Positions 47,203 to 58,884 of a stretch of DNA of 64,000 bases are shown piece by piece (the stretch's first letter is position 1; every line of letters begins with the position of its first letter). A program made the position numbers and the translations under genes. Origin of the DNA: Orientia tsutsugamushi (GTDB lineage Bacteria > Pseudomonadota > Alphaproteobacteria > Rickettsiales > Rickettsiaceae); contig NZ_LS398548.1 in NCBI RefSeq assembly GCF_900327275.1, positions 1,364,001-1,428,000 on the forward strand, given 5' to 3'. The notes beneath the pieces were generated by a model. That model did not search any database. It was given only the letters and a program-made list of their open reading frames with translations, and had not been told where the DNA came from.

Positions 47203-48191
47203 AACACGATGGGCTATTTAAAGATTTAATGAATGATCCAAAAGCAGCTCTGGATTTTACAAATGATTTTTTACCAAATGAAGTTAAAAACATACTAGAT
47301 TTAAGTACTATAAAAGTTGAACAAGAATCGTTTGTTGAAGCTAATTTACGCCGTAGTATGTGTGACGTGCTATTTTCAGTTAAAACAAAAAATAATAATG
47401 ATGCATTTATATATGTACTTATTGAAGCAGAATTAAGATCTGATTATTGGATCGCGTTCAAATTATGGCAATACACATTATCAATATTAAAAAGGCATAA
47501 AAAAGGACTAAAAAAGCGTACAAAAGAACGTGGTAAATTACCAATTGTTGTACCAATTGTAGTATATCACGGATCTGAAAGATTTAATGCTCCAAGAACT
47601 TTATGGGAACTGTTTGATGATCCTAAATTAGCTAAAAAATTGATGGGCTCTGAATACTTATTAATCGATTGGCAAGCAATGCCAGATAGTGAAATAAAAA
47701 GAAAAGCAACTGCTGCACTAGTTCATTTTATGAAGTATATTCATAATCAACCAGATATAATAGAGTTATGGGCAAAATTTTTTGATACACTACAAGAAAT
47801 AGCACAAAAAGATAAAGAAAATGGCTTTCTTTACATAAAAGCGTTATTGCATTATACTATAAGTAAGGTTAGTAAAAATGAGCAACCTAGGTTAAAACAA
47901 TTACTGGATGAAAATTTATCAATTGAGGATAGAAAAAGGATTATGGGAACAATTGCTGCGCAATATATTGATGAAGGCATAGCTAAAGGCATAGCTAAAG
48001 GCAGAGCTGAAGGTATAGAGATTGGTGAAACTAAAGGCAGAGCTAAAGGCAGAGCTGAAGGCAGAGCTGAAGCCGCACAAGAGCTTGCAATGAACTTATT
48101 AAAAGCTGGCTTTTCAGTTGAATTTATTTCTGAAAATACCGGATTGTCAAAAGAAGAAGTGGTTAATTTAAAAAATAACATAGAGTATTAA
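47187..48191 (+). CDS. Rpn-family recombination-promoting nuclease
   Basis: A 334-residue protein of the transposase_31/Rpn family: HDGLFKDLMNDPKAALDFTNDFLP at the start, RRSMCDVLFSVKTKNN (D), ALIYVLIEAE-type strand FIYVLIEAELRSD, then PIVVPIVVYHGSERF and the helix block EQPRLKQLLDENLS. The tail has GIAKGRAEG-type repeats (about 270-295) and a C-terminal LKAGFSVEFISENTGLSKEEVV motif like that of the gene at 30764, although the nuclease halves are only distantly related. The frame is intact. Confidence 0.88.
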   Translation: MSENLKHDGLFKDLMNDPKAALDFTNDFLPNEVKNILDLSTIKVEQESFVEANLRRSMCDVLFSVKTKNNNDAFIYVLIEAELRSDYWIAFKLWQYTLSILKRHKKGLKKRTKERGKLPIVVPIVVYHGSERFNAPRTLWELFDDPKLAKKLMGSEYLLIDWQAMPDSEIKRKATAALVHFMKYIHNQPDIIELWAKFFDTLQEIAQKDKENGFLYIKALLHYTISKVSKNEQPRLKQLLDENLSIEDRKRIMGTIAAQYIDEGIAKGIAKGRAEGIEIGETKGRAKGRAEGRAEAAQELAMNLLKAGFSVEFISENTGLSKEEVVNLKNNIEY

Positions 48192-49200
48192 TTTTTCGAA
48201 TTAATACTCTACTAACTTAAGTTTTTTGAGCAATTTATATTCACAAACAAAAGCTGTATTTAAGTTTTGTAGCTGCATAGTTAGTTTTGTGATGGGAAAG
48301 TTACCGGCAAGCTTTACATAACATGTAAGGTCTGGTAGGTTCATAATTTCAGATGGAATAACTAAAATCTTTTTACGCTCAACATTATTCATATTTACTC
48401 CATCTCGCATAGTATTTGATCCATATGACAAGTTCTCTTGAGTTTCAATAATTTCTTGTTCACCTAGTGTTAATGCTGACTTATAAGCTGTAACCTGATC
48501 GCTAACTCGAAAAATAAATTTACTATTAAACAAATCCAGCATAGAAGCACATTCAGCAGCCCCATATATTGCTTCTAATTGATGAATGTTCTGCAATCCA
48601 GCAACAAAGCAGCCTCCATACTTTCTACTTTCAGCCAAAGCAACTGGTAAAGACGAAACTTTTTGTAGAGCTGGCAGTTCATCAAGTATAAACCACATGT
48701 TTTTGTTATCATGATTAGGATTTCTACACATCAAAGCCTTGATAGCTATGCTTATCCAAGCTGAAATAAGTGGGCATAAAGTAGCTCTTTGATTTGGGTT
48801 AGCTGTGATAAATAGCCAGCCAGTTTCATTTGAGTTACTAAACCATTCCTTGATGCTAAAACTACCTCCAGGCTTTAAATATTGTAGCGAAGTAATATTC
48901 TTTCCAAGAGTAGATTGAATTCCTGCAGAAGTTTCGAGCGCGCTTTCGCTTATAATACCTGATACAGCTGTGTTTCTAAAAGCTTTTGCAAATTGTCTAT
49001 TATCAGAGTAAATGATTGTATGAATTAATTTTATGATATCTTTATCATCCTGATATAGCTTCAATGCTTCAGACAAAACTAATTCAGCATTTTTAGCAAA
49101 AAAGTCATCAAGTTTAGGAGTATAATTACTAAAACTACTCGCTATATCATGAAAATCAGCTGCTTCAAAACAATCATTCCAAGGCAACCATTGTTCACTA

Positions 49201-50106
49201 GACTTCTTTTGAAACTAGAGAATGATGTAGAATGGTGTTATAAAAATCTAATTTGAAGTAATAATGAAATTAGATCAGATTAAAGAGTTAAAGGATGAAA
49301 AATTTCGTCGATTAACAGGAGTAAGGAAGAGGACATTTTCAAAGATGGTGGATATTTTGAGGAAAGCTGATGGTCTTAAGAAATCAAAAGGTGGACGTAA
49401 AAATAAGCTCAATTTGGAGGAACAGTTGCTGATGGTGTTAGAATACCTTAGAGAATACCGTACTTATTTCCATATAGGTCAGAACTATGGAATTAGTGAA
49501 AGTTCAGCATATAAAGCTGTAAAATGGGTAGAAGACACCCTAGTTAAACACGCAAACTTTGCTCTTCCAGGCCGTAAAGCTTTAATGAAGAGTGATATGA
49601 ATTATGAAGTAGTCTTGATTGATGATACTGAGAGTCCTATAGAAAGACCTAAAAAAAACAAAAATTCTATTATTCAGGAAAGAAGAAAAGGTATACACTA
49701 AAAACTCAAATAGTGGTAGATAAGAAAACGCGCCAAGTAATATGTACAGATTTTTCTAACGGTAAAAAACATGACTTTAGATTATTTAAGAAATCCAAAA
49801 TTCTTATCCATCCTAAGGTAAAAGTGATTACTGATACAGGATATCAAGGCATACAAAAAATTCACAATAATTCTGAATTACCAAAGAAAAAAAGCAAGAA
49901 AAATCCTTTAACTAAAAATGATAAAAAGAATAATCGGTAGATTCGCAGGAGAAAGAGTTGTAAATGAAAACGTTATTGGTGCGCTAAAACGCTTCAAAAT
50001 TATTGCTGACAAATATCGAAATAGACGTAAAAGATTCTCTCTTAGATTTAATTTGATCTCTGGCATTTATAATTTTGAACTACTTTAACCAGTTTCGAAA
50101 TAGGTC
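49201..50106 (+). mobile_element. IS5-family element, best-preserved copy (906 bp)
   Basis: The ends gacttcttttgaaact and agtttcgaaataggtc are imperfect inverted copies. The flanks (cacta left, aacta right) suggest a target duplication of CTA or ACTA. The element interrupts traD(F) without other loss. Copies with damage lie at 6527, 31720 and 36671. Confidence 0.9.
49264..50089 (+). pseudogene. IS5 transposase in two frames, with a probable -1 slip site
   Basis: The first frame (49264-49701) covers MKLDQIKELKDEKFRRLTGV to IIQERRKGIH with the first catalytic acid in VVLIDDTE. At 49651-49658 lies A8 followed by C (cct AAA AAA AAC). A -1 step there gives KKQKFYYSGKKKRYTLKTQI and leads into VVDKKT, DTGYQGIQKI and the last block. 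A separate one-base insertion (an extra g at about 49937) breaks NNRFAGERVVNENVIG in this copy. IS5-type elements of the IS427 group use such frameshifting. Confidence 0.8.
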
Positions 50107-50670
50107 AACTATTTTTTTCCAAAGGATTAAGCAGCTTATCACATTTAGGATCAAAAAATCTATCAATAAAAGTTCCAGTTGTGTCTACAATTATTGCTCG
50201 ATCTTTGTGTAATCGAATTTGTGGTAGCAGTTCATTAAGCATATTGGTTTTACCAGTACCTGTTGTTCCAGTAATCAGAATGTGCAGCCTTTCACTATTC
50301 TTTACTAATGGCAAGCCTGCAAAACAGATTTTTGAGGCCTTTTTAGCGCTTTTTAGCATTTTAGATAGGTATTTCAGCGCCTCTAATTTTGGCCTTAATA
50401 ATCGTGTTTTTGCCTTGAGATGTAAAGAAAACAATTGAGATTATCACACCAATAGCAAAAACAATTAAGCTTTCTAACAATGCTGAATTGATTAGGAATT
50501 CCCATAATTGCTGTATTTTAAATCCATGTTGGCCTGTATAAAACTCATGCAAAAAGTCTTGAGCATTGAGGTGCATCCATTTTTTAAACCTTAAACTATA
50601 AAACTTAATGCCTATTTGATCGATATCATAAAAATGCTCACCAATTGCTAGCTTAAGCTGCACATATCTT

Positions 50671-51748
50671 TCAATTACAAAATAATACAAACTGCTCAGA
50701 AATACTTTTTGATATACCAGAAATAGATTCTAATGTGATATAATCATAAATTGGAAATATATCTCCAATCGAAGATAAAAAGGCTATTTCATGGTTACTA
50801 AATTCAGTATTATAATCAAACTTATTTTTTAGATTAGTCAATTGTTGTTTAGCTTTACCTGCATAAGACTGCTCTGGTGATATTGTTATATTTCGTCGCA
50901 AGCTTGGATGCAAGCAACTGACATTATCACAACTGTAAATCGAGGCTGATTCTCCGCCTTTTAAATGACTAATCCAACTTTTTTCATCCTGAGCTAATGA
51001 GTCATAAAAGTGTACATTATTGTTTGTAACCACGATAGTGCCAGTCATAGACATGATTGAATCATGCATATCTGATGGTATTCCAACCTTTGCTGCTGCT
51101 TTAGTGAAGATGTTATAATCATTCTAGCATTAGCTCTGAATCCTTATTTTGTGCTTGTCGCAGAGCTTGTTTTTGAGCTAAATCATTACGACATTTTTTA
51201 CTAGCAGCAAAATAATCAAATCCACTTTGTGACTGTATATCACGGCAAACAGCTTCTCTCATAGCCCAGTTTCTTGGTAAAGCTGTAGCAAATAATGCTT
51301 TTGTTAATTCACAATCTCCTTTGGCAAATTGATTCATCTCCATTGCTAGATTACGCAAGTCCTTGAGAGCGTTCTCAATCTGTGGAGCAAATGTTTTTAA
51401 TCCTAATGAAAATGCATAAACTTTAGCTTGAGAACCAATGTTTTTCATTAGTTGAACTAATTCTTCTCCAGAAATAACAGAGAAGCTACCAAGATAGGCG
51501 TCAATACCGCTACAGCTCATGTTTAAAGATGGTGGAGTTATAGCAAATGGCTGAAAGGATGTTTGGCTTGTTCGAGCAGACAATCCACCAGCTGCATAAT
51601 ATCCAGCCGCTTGATCTTGATATGATCCAGATCTGGTAACATTAACACTCATTCCTTGAAATACATTTTCGATATTCCAAGCTAGTGATACTGGAGCTTG
51701 TAGCGAAAATAATGCTGCAATAACATAAACTCTGATTCTGATGCTCAT
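50671..51748 (-). pseudogene. traH: TraH of the F-type system, frameshifted and C-terminally truncated
   Basis: 51748-51119 encodes a signal peptide (YVIAALFSLQAPVSLA) and the TraH N-domain (SYQDQAAGYYAAGGLSART, FQPFAITPPSLNMSCSGID, FSVISGEELVQLM, LPRNWAMREAVC). At about 51120 one base is off. The next part (YNIFTKAAAKVGIPSDMHDS, MTGTIVV) runs in another frame to 50671. TraH helps pilus extension at the outer membrane. It should be followed by traG, but traD(F) follows at once, so traG and perhaps the traH end are deleted. Confidence 0.87.
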
Positions 51749-52461
51749 CTAGTCTCCAACTTATGATAATATCTATCGATTGCTAGAATATTGTCGATAA
51801 TTTTATCTTCAGAAATTATGCCTCTAGCTACTGCATATATTTTTTTACCATCGCTAGCTACTAGATATAACACAGGTACAATATGCTTAGGGTTTAGTTT
51901 ATTAAGCAACTCATTATTCTTACTGACAGCTAGCAACTGAAATGCATATTTATTAGCAAAGCCATGAACAATAGGCATAAAGGCCTTACAGAGCAAGCAA
52001 TCTTCTTTAACTTGTAAAATTAATCCCCAGTTTTTAGCAATGTTTTTAAGTTTTGAGTCATTTTTCTGCTCTGATTTTTCTTGATATAGCTTTCTATGTA
52101 AGCTATTAGATGGCTCATTAGCATTAATCAGTTGATAATCAAGTAGAGTAGCTAGTTGCCACATAGTAGCAAACTTATGTGCCTTCTCCATGATTTGTTT
52201 CTGTAGCCTTTGAGCTGTAATCACATTTTCGAGCGTTGGATTATCAAGCGCTATACGCTGAGCTCGATTAAATTGCTCCTTTAATTCCTCGATTCTATGA
52301 TCATGGGCCAAATTTATCAACTTAGAAGTAGAGTCATCAAGCTCATGATCATGTTTATCATTGTACCATAAAAACCCTGTAGGCAAAGAGTTAGCAGTAG
52401 CTAATTCTATCGACAAGTAACCAAATAGCACTATTATTACCGATAAGTGTATTGCATTCAT
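51745..52461 (-). CDS. traF: TraF, thioredoxin-like pilus assembly protein
   Basis: I choose the ATG at 52461 (MNAIHLSVIIVLFGYLSIEL, signal peptide) with gagaga before it, giving 238 residues. The longer frame to 52491 lacks an RBS. The mature part begins LPTGFLWYNDKHD, typical of TraF. The thioredoxin-like domain keeps only a CLLC motif (VKEDCLLCKAFMPIVHGF), where TrbB/DsbA-type proteins have CxxC. The stop overlaps the traH start by four bases. It is intact. Confidence 0.9.
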   Translation of the reverse strand: MNAIHLSVIIVLFGYLSIELATANSLPTGFLWYNDKHDHELDDSTSKLINLAHDHRIEELKEQFNRAQRIALDNPTLENVITAQRLQKQIMEKAHKFATMWQLATLLDYQLINANEPSNSLHRKLYQEKSEQKNDSKLKNIAKNWGLILQVKEDCLLCKAFMPIVHGFANKYAFQLLAVSKNNELLNKLNPKHIVPVLYLVASDGKKIYAVARGIISEDKIIDNILAIDRYYHKLETR

Positions 52462-52465
52462 TCTC

Positions 52466-53032
52466 TCAATCCCAAGGGATACCACTATCATAGTTCATCC
52501 ACCATTGATCTTCAGCATTGGCTATTTCTGCAGTATCTTTTTTTGAAACAGGTAAAAGATAATCTTCAATATTTTTTATATGATTTTTAAAAAATTTTCT
52601 CATTTCTTCTTTAGTAATCACACGGCTAGATCGTATAATGGCTTGTTGCCAAATAGAATGCAAATGTGTTAAGTCACGTAAATAAGATGCTGTATGTTCA
52701 CCATAAGAAGAATATATTTTATAAATCACCTCTTTTTGTTGCCTAGTATAAATACTGAAATCTATTTCTCATGGAGCAGGAATTGCATTAGCTTCAAAGC
52801 CGCCAAATAAAGAACGTAAATGCCGTACTACAGGTCCATTTTCCCAGGCTTCAATATCTTCTTTAAAAAGAGGCTTATCAAATAAAGCTAGATGCATACC
52901 TTGGGCAAAATACACTAATTTTTGCAGTTTTAATTGAGTTATTACATCTCCTGCTTCTCTATCAACCAATACTAGAAAATAGCTAGCAACATCAAAACAA
53001 CTCAATAACTCACCCTTTTGTTGTATAGTCAT
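52466..53032 (-). pseudogene. Panacea-domain (DUF4065) protein with an in-frame TGA
   Basis: 53032-52769 encodes FDVASYFLVLVDREAGDVIT, LKLQKLVYFAQGMHLALFDK and IEAWENGPVVRHL, the hallmark of Panacea/GepA/SocA proteins. A TGA at 52771-52769 follows IPAP. The frame continues (IDFSIYTRQQKEVIYKIY) to 52466 through SYLRDLTHLHSIWQQA. The total of 188 codons is normal. Panacea domains act as antitoxins in many toxin-antitoxin pairs, but no toxin candidate adjoins: traF lies 4 bases away downstream and a TPR gene upstream. Confidence 0.88.
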
Positions 53033-53128
53033 GATTTTATTATTATATCTTATGACTATTTTATAACAATTTGTATCACAAATAAATCATGATAATGCCT
53101 TATAATACCTGCTTATTACAGATATCAT

Positions 53129-54037
53129 TTAAAAATCAAGATTACTTTTTAATACCTGCAATTTTTTGTTTGAGATATTTATTAACTGGTATGCCAGTAC
53201 ATTATTATGGTCATATTTAATAGCTAGATTACAACTTTCTATTGCTTCTTGATATTGTCCTAATTCATATAAACCAACTCCTTTATAAACATAAGATACT
53301 GCTAAATCTGGTTTGTACTTAATAGCTAAATCAAAATTTTCTATTGCTTTCTGAAATTGTCCTAATGTACCTAAACAAACTCCTTTATAAACATAAGCTT
53401 CTGAATAATTAGGTTTATACTTAATAGCTAAATCATAATTTTCTATCGCTTTCTGCAATTGTCTTAATTTACCTAAACAAACTCCTTTATTAAAATAAAC
53501 ATCTGCATGATTAGGATTATACTTAATAGCTAAATCGTAGTTTTCTATTGCTTCTTTATATCGTTCTAATTCACCTAAACAAAATCCTTTATTAACATAA
53601 GCTTTTGCATAATCAGGTTTATACTTAATAGCTAAATCGTAGTTTTCTATTGCTTTCTGAAATTGTCCTAATTTATCTAAACAAAATCCTTTATTACAAT
53701 AAGCTTCTGCCAAATTATGTTTGTACTTAATAGCTAAATTATAATTTTTTATTGCTTCTTTATATCGTTCTAATTCACCTAAACAAAATCCTTTATTAAC
53801 ATAAGCTTTTGCATAATCAGGTTTATACTTAATAGCTAAATCAAAATTTTTCATTGCTTCTTGATATTTGTTTAACTCAAGAAATGAAATTCCAACATTA
53901 AAATGTTTTTCTGCTAATATAGCTTTATCCCGAATTAATTTCTGTTGTACAGGTTGATTGTTGTTTCGTTTTGCTGCAATGGTTGTATTTAACAGTGTTA
54001 ATAATAAAACAGCTGTTATATATTTTACAAATTTCAT
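53129..54037 (-). CDS. Secreted TPR-repeat protein
   Basis: A 302-residue protein with a signal peptide (MKFVKYITAVLLLTLLNTTIA) and seven consecutive 34-residue TPR units from about residue 43 (FNVGISFLELNKYQEAMKNF, then AYVNKGFCLGELERYKEAIKN and so on). The units are very alike, with LAIKYKPD at each turn, implying recent duplication. The protein is likely periplasmic or exported further; Orientia TPR proteins have been proposed as effectors. It is the intact relative of the damaged TPR gene at 37356 and shares its leader. Confidence 0.9.
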   Translation of the reverse strand: MKFVKYITAVLLLTLLNTTIAAKRNNNQPVQQKLIRDKAILAEKHFNVGISFLELNKYQEAMKNFDLAIKYKPDYAKAYVNKGFCLGELERYKEAIKNYNLAIKYKHNLAEAYCNKGFCLDKLGQFQKAIENYDLAIKYKPDYAKAYVNKGFCLGELERYKEAIENYDLAIKYNPNHADVYFNKGVCLGKLRQLQKAIENYDLAIKYKPNYSEAYVYKGVCLGTLGQFQKAIENFDLAIKYKPDLAVSYVYKGVGLYELGQYQEAIESCNLAIKYDHNNVLAYQLINISNKKLQVLKSNLDF

Positions 54038-54343
54038 ATGATTATTAATTCCCCTTTAAATTTTTGATTAGCTACTGAACACCAAATAATTACTAAATTA
54101 TAGGTGTTACAATTAATCCTTCTTTTATATTTTTTTTCAGTCTTATCAATAAGACTATCAGAAATTCTATTAATATTCTTTATTTTTTTTATTATTACAA
54201 CCAGTTATAACAAATTATGTTGCATTAAATACGTGTGATTTTCTATAGGTAAAGGCATTGATATAAAGTCAATAGATACCGTGATAAGAATCAAGAAAAG
54301 AAATAATAATTTTATAAAAAAGATGTAAGTTTTTATAAAATTA
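54038..54343. other. TPR gene leader and IS110 3' flank
   Basis: Bases 54040-54215 match the leader of the other TPR gene (38425-38620), including a short hairpin (agtcttatcaataagact at about 54150). Bases 54290-54343 are the downstream end of the IS110 element. No gene is present. Confidence 0.6.
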
Positions 54344-55440
54344 TTATTTCTGATTGATTAAAACATTAGGATTAAAAGGAGAATTATGCTTTAAAACACC
54401 ATAAATGATATGTAATAACTTACGCATAGCGGCAATAAGGATAAGCATTTTGGGTTTGCCAGTATCAGACAAACGTTGAGAAAATTGCTTGATAATACAA
54501 TTATGTCTTAAGGCAGACATAGCAGGCATATAAAAAGACTTACGTAGATCTGAATTACCAGTTCTAGAGATTATACTAGCCCCCCGCACGGAACTGCCAG
54601 ATTGACGATGCTTAGGATTAAGACCTACAAAAGCTACAACTTGTTTAGCAGAACTAAATTTCTCAATATCTGCTAAAAAAGCAAGAACTACAGCCTGTGT
54701 TTTTGCTCCTATGCCTGGTATTGACTCAAGTAACATAGCCTTATTATGAAGATCTTTGTTATTTTTAATATGGTCATTGATTAGTTGTTCAATTTCTTTA
54801 ATTTGTGTTTCAAGAAATTCAATATGCATTTGAATATTATTAGCAATTGCTTTAGAAGCTCCTTCTAATCTATTTGTTTCTTGTGTTTTATGCTTAATTA
54901 AAACATTCAGGCGATTAACTAGCTGCTGTAGTTCTTGAATATAAAGAGGCTGTGGATACCATGCTTCCGGTTTCATTGCTTTGCAAAAATCTGCTATTAA
55001 TACACTGTCTGCTTTATCTGTTTTTGTACGACTAAGTTTACTCATTGCAAAACCTTTAATACGGGCAGGATTTACTACGCTTACTTTATAACCATAATCG
55101 TACAGATATTTAGCTAAATTTTTCCAGTAGATACCTGTTGCTTCCATACAAACATGTCCAGTTCCTCTGCTTTTTAACCATGTTACTAATTTGTTAAACC
55201 CTTCAGAATTATTATTAAATTTTCTTGTTTGAACTTTATTATTAATTAACACAGCTGCATCAAATGTCTCTTTAGAAACGTCAATTCCTACAATTATACT
55301 ATTCATAATCACCAAATTTTATGTTAAATATCTCAAAACCAACCTTGTAAATACAGAATTTTTAGCCTAAGAATACTGTCGGGTTTTTTAGTTATTCAAA
55401 AAAAAAGCTAATTCTTATCTTGATTACAGGCTATTAGCCT
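54300..55440 (-). mobile_element. IS110-family element, intact transposase
   Basis: The transposase gene occupies 55306-54344. Homology to the remnant at 9308-9425 defines the 3' side to about 54300. The 5' side is not delimited; IS110 elements usually lack clear inverted ends. It lies between a RAGE fragment and atpC. Confidence 0.7.
54344..55306 (-). CDS. IS110-family DEDD transposase
   Basis: A 321-residue protein from the ATG at 55306 (MNSIIVGIDVSKETFDAAV); the frame opens six bases earlier. The RuvC-like DEDD residues are visible: D in GIDVS, E in CMEATGIYW, and the D pair in KTDKADSVLIADF. The C-terminal half has LLESIPGIGAKTQAVVLAF and FVGLNPKHRQSGSSVRG with the conserved serine. It is complete and the only clearly intact transposase gene in the window. 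Confidence 0.95.
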   Translation of the reverse strand: MNSIIVGIDVSKETFDAAVLINNKVQTRKFNNNSEGFNKLVTWLKSRGTGHVCMEATGIYWKNLAKYLYDYGYKVSVVNPARIKGFAMSKLSRTKTDKADSVLIADFCKAMKPEAWYPQPLYIQELQQLVNRLNVLIKHKTQETNRLEGASKAIANNIQMHIEFLETQIKEIEQLINDHIKNNKDLHNKAMLLESIPGIGAKTQAVVLAFLADIEKFSSAKQVVAFVGLNPKHRQSGSSVRGASIISRTGNSDLRKSFYMPAMSALRHNCIIKQFSQRLSDTGKPKMLILIAAMRKLLHIIYGVLKHNSPFNPNVLINQK

Positions 55441-55526
55441 AAGGAGCAGACTTGTATACTAGCTTTCTTTTGTGTTATTACTATAACTTTTATTTTATTA
55501 TAACTTCTAGTAATAAATAATACTAT

Positions 55527-57709
<2,183 letters not shown>

Positions 57710-58849
57710 TCATAATTCATTGTAAACACTTAAAGTCTTGCTTTGCATTTGTTGTAAAGAAAATTGCAATAATGTAGATTGCCTTGCTTGCTTGCGCATA
57801 GTTTGCATTTTATTACTAGTTAAATTTAGTAGTACATACTTAATTTTCTCTGATAAATCCTGTACATCAGATGCGTTAATATGAAACCCTGTAACTTCAT
57901 CAGCAATAGTTTCCATGGTACTACCAATATTGCTAGCAATTATAACTTTTTCCATGGCTTGAGCTTCAACTATAACACGACTAAAGGCTTCTGGCTCAAT
58001 TGAAGGGCAAAGAACAATATCAGCTAAGGCATATAATTCTGGTAAATGAGCTGTAGATCCAAAAATTTGAATTTTGCTTTGCAGCTTATAATGCATAATC
58101 TTCTTTTTTATTTCATTAGTAAAATTACGATTAGATAATATATCTCCAGTCATGATACAATAAAAATCGCAATCTTTGATTGCATTTAATGCTTCAATCA
58201 CAACCTCATGACCTTTTCTCTTAGTCATTTTTGCTGGTAACAATATTACACAAGTATCTTTCGGAATATTATACATTGCCTGGTATTGCTCTAACTTTTT
58301 TTGTGAAATATTTTTAGGATTAAAGTATTCTAAATCAATGCCACGATGTATTACTCTAATTTTTTCCTCAGGCACATTGTAATATTTTATAATATGATCT
58401 TTCACAAAGTTTGAAACTACAATAACTATATCGCCTTTAACCAGAATACTGTTATACATTTTCTTAATTAAAGTAGAAAAATTATAAAACCCATGAAAGG
58501 TAGTAATAAATTTAATTTTAGTCTTACGAGCTGCAAGATATGAGCTAAAAGCTGGAGCTCTTGACCTAACATGTATTATGTCTACTTTCTGTTGTTTTAT
58601 GATGTCAGATAGTATTGTATGATTATACCAAATAACAAATGGATTTTTACTTGCAGTATTTACTAGATAATGTGTGCTGCCAGTATTATTTAACTGCTCA
58701 AGTAGTACTCCACCAGATGATGCTACTAAGGATTTATAGCCACTTTGTACCAAATAGTTAGCAATGTCAATAGTACTACGCTCAACACCAACATTTACGA
58801 GTGATGGTACGACTTGTAAAATTGTTTTTTTATGGTAAGTTATACTCAT
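57710..58849 (-). CDS. Glycosyltransferase family 4 (GT-B fold)
   Basis: 379 residues from the ATG at 58849 (MSITYHKKTILQVVPSL); the frame extends to a TTG at 58861. Features are the N-terminal Rossmann glycine region (LVNVGVERSTIDIANYLVQSG), TTFHGFYNF, VVSNFVKDHIIKYYNVP, IRVIHRGIDLEYF, and the donor-binding E7E (PEAFSRVIVEAQAMEKVIIAS). It probably adds a sugar to a lipid-linked or surface glycan; the acceptor is unknown. It is divergent from the hydrolase gene with only 35 bases between the starts, so the promoters overlap. Confidence 0.9.
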   Translation of the reverse strand: MSITYHKKTILQVVPSLVNVGVERSTIDIANYLVQSGYKSLVASSGGVLLEQLNNTGSTHYLVNTASKNPFVIWYNHTILSDIIKQQKVDIIHVRSRAPAFSSYLAARKTKIKFITTFHGFYNFSTLIKKMYNSILVKGDIVIVVSNFVKDHIIKYYNVPEEKIRVIHRGIDLEYFNPKNISQKKLEQYQAMYNIPKDTCVILLPAKMTKRKGHEVVIEALNAIKDCDFYCIMTGDILSNRNFTNEIKKKIMHYKLQSKIQIFGSTAHLPELYALADIVLCPSIEPEAFSRVIVEAQAMEKVIIASNIGSTMETIADEVTGFHINASDVQDLSEKIKYVLLNLTSNKMQTMRKQARQSTLLQFSLQQMQSKTLSVYNEL

Positions 58850-58884
58850 AATATTTTTCAATCTTTAATATTGATACTAAATAA

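Larger units (their letters stand above)
48201..50690 (-). pseudogene. traD: Coupling protein TraD (F type), split by IS5 and a frameshift
   Basis: The N-terminal part (50690-50361) has AIGEHFYDIDQIGIKFYSLR and a membrane helix near LIVFAIGVIISIVFF. A frameshift near 50370-50430 leads to 50434-50105 with Walker A (TGTTGTGKTNM) and IIVDTTG. The IS5 at 49201-50106 then interrupts after LEKNS. The remainder (49187-48201) carries ISEWFS-like linker, FILDELPALQK (Walker B), VAGLQNIHQL and SNTMRDGVNMN. TraD proteins deliver the relaxosome to the channel. This copy cannot make full-length protein. Confidence 0.9.

Noticed and set aside
25635-53032. UGA recoding (UGA read as an amino acid) because dnaB and the Panacea gene each carry one in-frame TGA
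   Set aside because: Other genes are broken by TAG, TAA and frameshifts in the same region, and intact genes do not use internal TGA. Decay is the simpler reading.
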